A stretch of 64,000 nt of DNA, from positions 1 to 64,000 of the forward strand of contig VXAU01003158.1 of the NCBI GenBank assembly GCA_013399695.1, written 5' to 3'. How positions within the stretch are numbered: position 1 is the first letter of the stretch; each line of letters begins with the position of its first letter. Shown here one piece after another: positions 61,375 to 64,000 of this stretch. Made by a program: the position numbers and the translations under genes. The notes below the pieces were generated by a model that saw nothing but the letters and a program-made list of their open reading frames with translations, was not told where the DNA came from and did not search any database. The DNA is from Formicarius rufipectus. Its lineage: Eukaryota; Chordata; Aves; Passeriformes; Formicariidae.

Positions 61375-64000
61375 TAAAATTGATAATAATCCCAATTTGA
61401 GCATGATATCTTATCTTTAGTCAAGACAACTCTCTGTTCAATTCAAAGTTGTTGTTATTATACTTAGTATTATGTAGACATTTTCTTTTGAAGCACTGCC
61501 CACCAGAAGAACTTGGGTTTGCAGATCTTCCTGTAGGGCTTGGCATGAGGAGCTGTTACAATGTGCTGGCCAGTTCCTGGAGAGGGCTCTGATGACACTT
61601 CTGAGTGGTCAGGCTTTGACTCACATAAAAGGTGGTTTGGGCGATCCAAAATACAGGAGATGAAATGATTTAATCTCATTCTAGCTCCCTTAGGTATCTT
61701 GGTTAAATTAATTTTTAGCATAGAGACAGGTGTTTGCTTTGGTCACCCTCACCTTTGTGTTGCTAGCTCCATCTGAGATATTTGGGTCTCTAGACACCTG
61801 TAAGTGGCTCTCAGGTGTGACAGAGGGCATGGGAGAGACCCTTACCACCTGGAGCTGACATCTGGAGGTTGAGCAGGATGCTCTGCTGGACTTCAAATGG
61901 CACCAGAAACTCCCGTCCATGGTGGGCAACTGAACCTTGCCCAGACAGATGGTGCCTCTCACCTGCCTTAGGCATCTCTTTCAATGTGGGCTGGGAGAAG
62001 GCTGCCAGTCTCCATGGACTATGTATCTTGATGCCTGGCTTAGAAAAGATTTCTTGGTGGTTCCTGTTAGACAATTTAACTCTGCTTTTTGTGTTATTTC
62101 TTTTCCTACAGGAGGTACTTTGAAGTCATAAGTCCTTTAGGTCGCACAAATGAAACCAGAAAATAACTTCAGAAGAACAATATTTAATATTTACACATAT
62201 CAGTGAGGGCAGTGATCACAGAGTTGGCAGGACAGAGGGTGTCCCTGGGAGCACACAGACATGACACTAAACGTCCCCAGGGCAGGACAGCTTGGAACAA
62301 GCAGATGGCAGCAGAACAGTGCACTTACTTCTCTCTGCTGGAGGTGTGCCAGTGAGTGTCTCTCCCCCTCCTGGTGCTGGCGTAGCCCAAATTTGCTTTA
62401 TCAGAGAGGTGAAAGTCAGGGAGTCAAAGCTAAAGGATGAGGGCAGGGACTGTGAAGAGTTCATAGAGCCCTTCTGCTGGTGAAGGAGTCTCTCTCCACC
62501 TGACTACACATGAAAATTTCTAGCTGCCTCCTCGACTCTTTTCCTGGTTTGATGTCTCCTTTATGTGGTAGCACTGTACAGGATTCACTGCTGGCAACAA
62601 ACATGAGCCTAACAGGCTTGGATACACTTAGTGATGATTGCAAACTTCAACAAGTCTTATGCTTTATTTTTTACAGACGGTGTTTTTAGGTTTTATGGGT
62701 CAGATTTCCTGCTTCTAGGGGTAAAACTGTGCTCCAAAGTACATATGCTCCTGGGCATACTGACATTGTCTTCCCCATTTTGTACGAAGGAAACATTTAC
62801 ATGAAGCATTTTGTGTGCTACATTAGAGGACAGCAGTCACAGTCTGCAATCACTGTGTTCAAGTAGCTTGCTCCCATGCTCAATGCAGAAATATAAACAA
62901 CTCTGAGAAAACACAAATGTCTCTCTTTGAAAAATAGGCTGCAAGTACTTTAAATGTATTCAGGATTTCATTGCAGCGCACATATGTTCAGCATGGGTAA
63001 AAATTATTTTACAGGCTGACTGAGGGAAGACAGTCCATGTCCAAGAATTAACCTTTGAGGAAGTCACTGAAATTATGGGGTTTCTGAAATTTCCCAGTCA
63101 CAGACATTAGCTCAAGATCAAGGGCTTGATCTAGAGTGTTTATGGGGAATTAGAGAGTTCCTGGTTGGGATTACTGTTACTATAACACTAAAATTTATGC
63201 CATTTGTTGCCTTCAGATTATATATTTTATTTATTACTAAGCTGCACATAATTACTACCTTTATCTTTGGTTATCTTTGAGTAGCTAATTGCTTTGGCCA
63301 TGTGATCTATTCTAGAACAGCCCTACAGACCTGTGTGGAATTTAGTGAAATTCCTATATAGTCTCATGTGGGCAAAATTGGTGGTGGGGTTCTCCACCTT
63401 TTTGTTAAACCAGATGTTTCTAAACTCTTGCTCCAAGCGCTTCTGACTGTATTGACCCAAATTCCCCTCAAAGGGTCCAAAATTTCTCATATGTTTCTGA
63501 AGAACCAATTTAGAAATGTAGGGGACTTTGTCAAACATAACAGAAAGCTACTGAATGGCACAAGGGGATTTGACTCCAGGATGGCTGAAACCTCTGTTCT
63601 TCATTTGCCTCTGCCGTGTCTCAGTGCTTGATATATTCTCTGCTCATCTTAATTTGGATCTGTGAGTGCCCAGATAGAAAGTTATTAGGAACATACAGGT
63701 GAGCTCACAGTGGGATTTAGGGAGGATGGGAGGTTATTTACATCACCAGAGAACACCTGCTTCATGCAGTGGAACAACAGTTCCACTTCCCACATACCTG
63801 AAAGGGCAAGTGGTGATCTTTTGTCTGAGGACTGCTGTGCTTTATACACAAGAGCAGTAATCAGGACCAGAGAGATGAATGTTTTTCCCAGTACCTGAGG
63901 TTTAGCAGGTATATTTAGAGAGATGAAAATGTGGAGTCTCAGATCTAAATGATTTAGCCCTTTTCCACCCTGACTTCTTTTACAAAAAATTCATTTTTCC
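61375..64000. other. Unassigned intergenic sequence to the window end
   Basis: No recognised gene or exon. I looked for the expected neighbour HEPHL1 (multicopper oxidase motifs) and saw none in the open frames. Moderate-GC blocks near 61500-62000 may be an unrecognised repeat. Confidence 0.4.

Overview
This is a vertebrate, almost certainly avian, nuclear window. The evidence is three multi-exon genes with vertebrate-type GT-AG introns and at least eleven recognisable copies or fragments of CR1, the dominant bird LINE, several ending in the ATTCTATG-type 3' tail. A songbird is possible but not proven. Two isolated N characters, one in a homopolymer and one between the copies of a tandem duplication, point to contig joins in a draft assembly.

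Layout: 1-480 is a GC-rich, CpG-containing stretch, likely the promoter and untranslated first exon of C11orf54. Eight coding exons of C11orf54 (a zinc-dependent ester hydrolase family protein, 316 aa) run from 2698 to 11704 on the + strand. About 0.9 kb further on, after a CR1 copy and a GC-rich promoter holding a three-copy 31-bp repeat, MED17 (Mediator head-module subunit, 643 aa) occupies 12 coding exons from 12689 to 24198 on the + strand. VSTM5 (a single-Ig-domain membrane protein, 199 aa) is convergent on the - strand, with four coding exons from 34872 down to 29563 and a CpG-rich promoter near 34.2-35.3 kb. The order C11orf54, MED17, VSTM5 and the orientations match human 11q21, as I recall that locus.

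From about 35.3 kb to the right end I found no exon of a recognisable gene. The expected next neighbour, HEPHL1, is not visible. This part holds CR1 fragments in both orientations, a possible degraded LTR-type repeat (about 47.6-48.3 kb), T/G- and A/C-rich low-complexity tracts, a roughly 190-bp CCAT microsatellite beside a perfect hairpin, and otherwise unassigned intergenic sequence.

The three genes are not an operon or pathway; they are a conserved syntenic block. I did not find a new biological system. The observations I rate highest are: the VSTM5 frame running open through the 96-nt intron 2, where retention would add 32 mostly hydrophobic residues just before the membrane helix; a signal-peptide-like reading just upstream of VSTM5 exon 2; the repeated ETS-like module in the MED17 promoter; a 16-bp perfect inverted repeat in a C11orf54 intron; and a CR1 copy that reaches to within about 20 nt of a C11orf54 splice acceptor. 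All coordinates and translations were worked out by eye, and family identities rest on remembered homologues, not on a database search.
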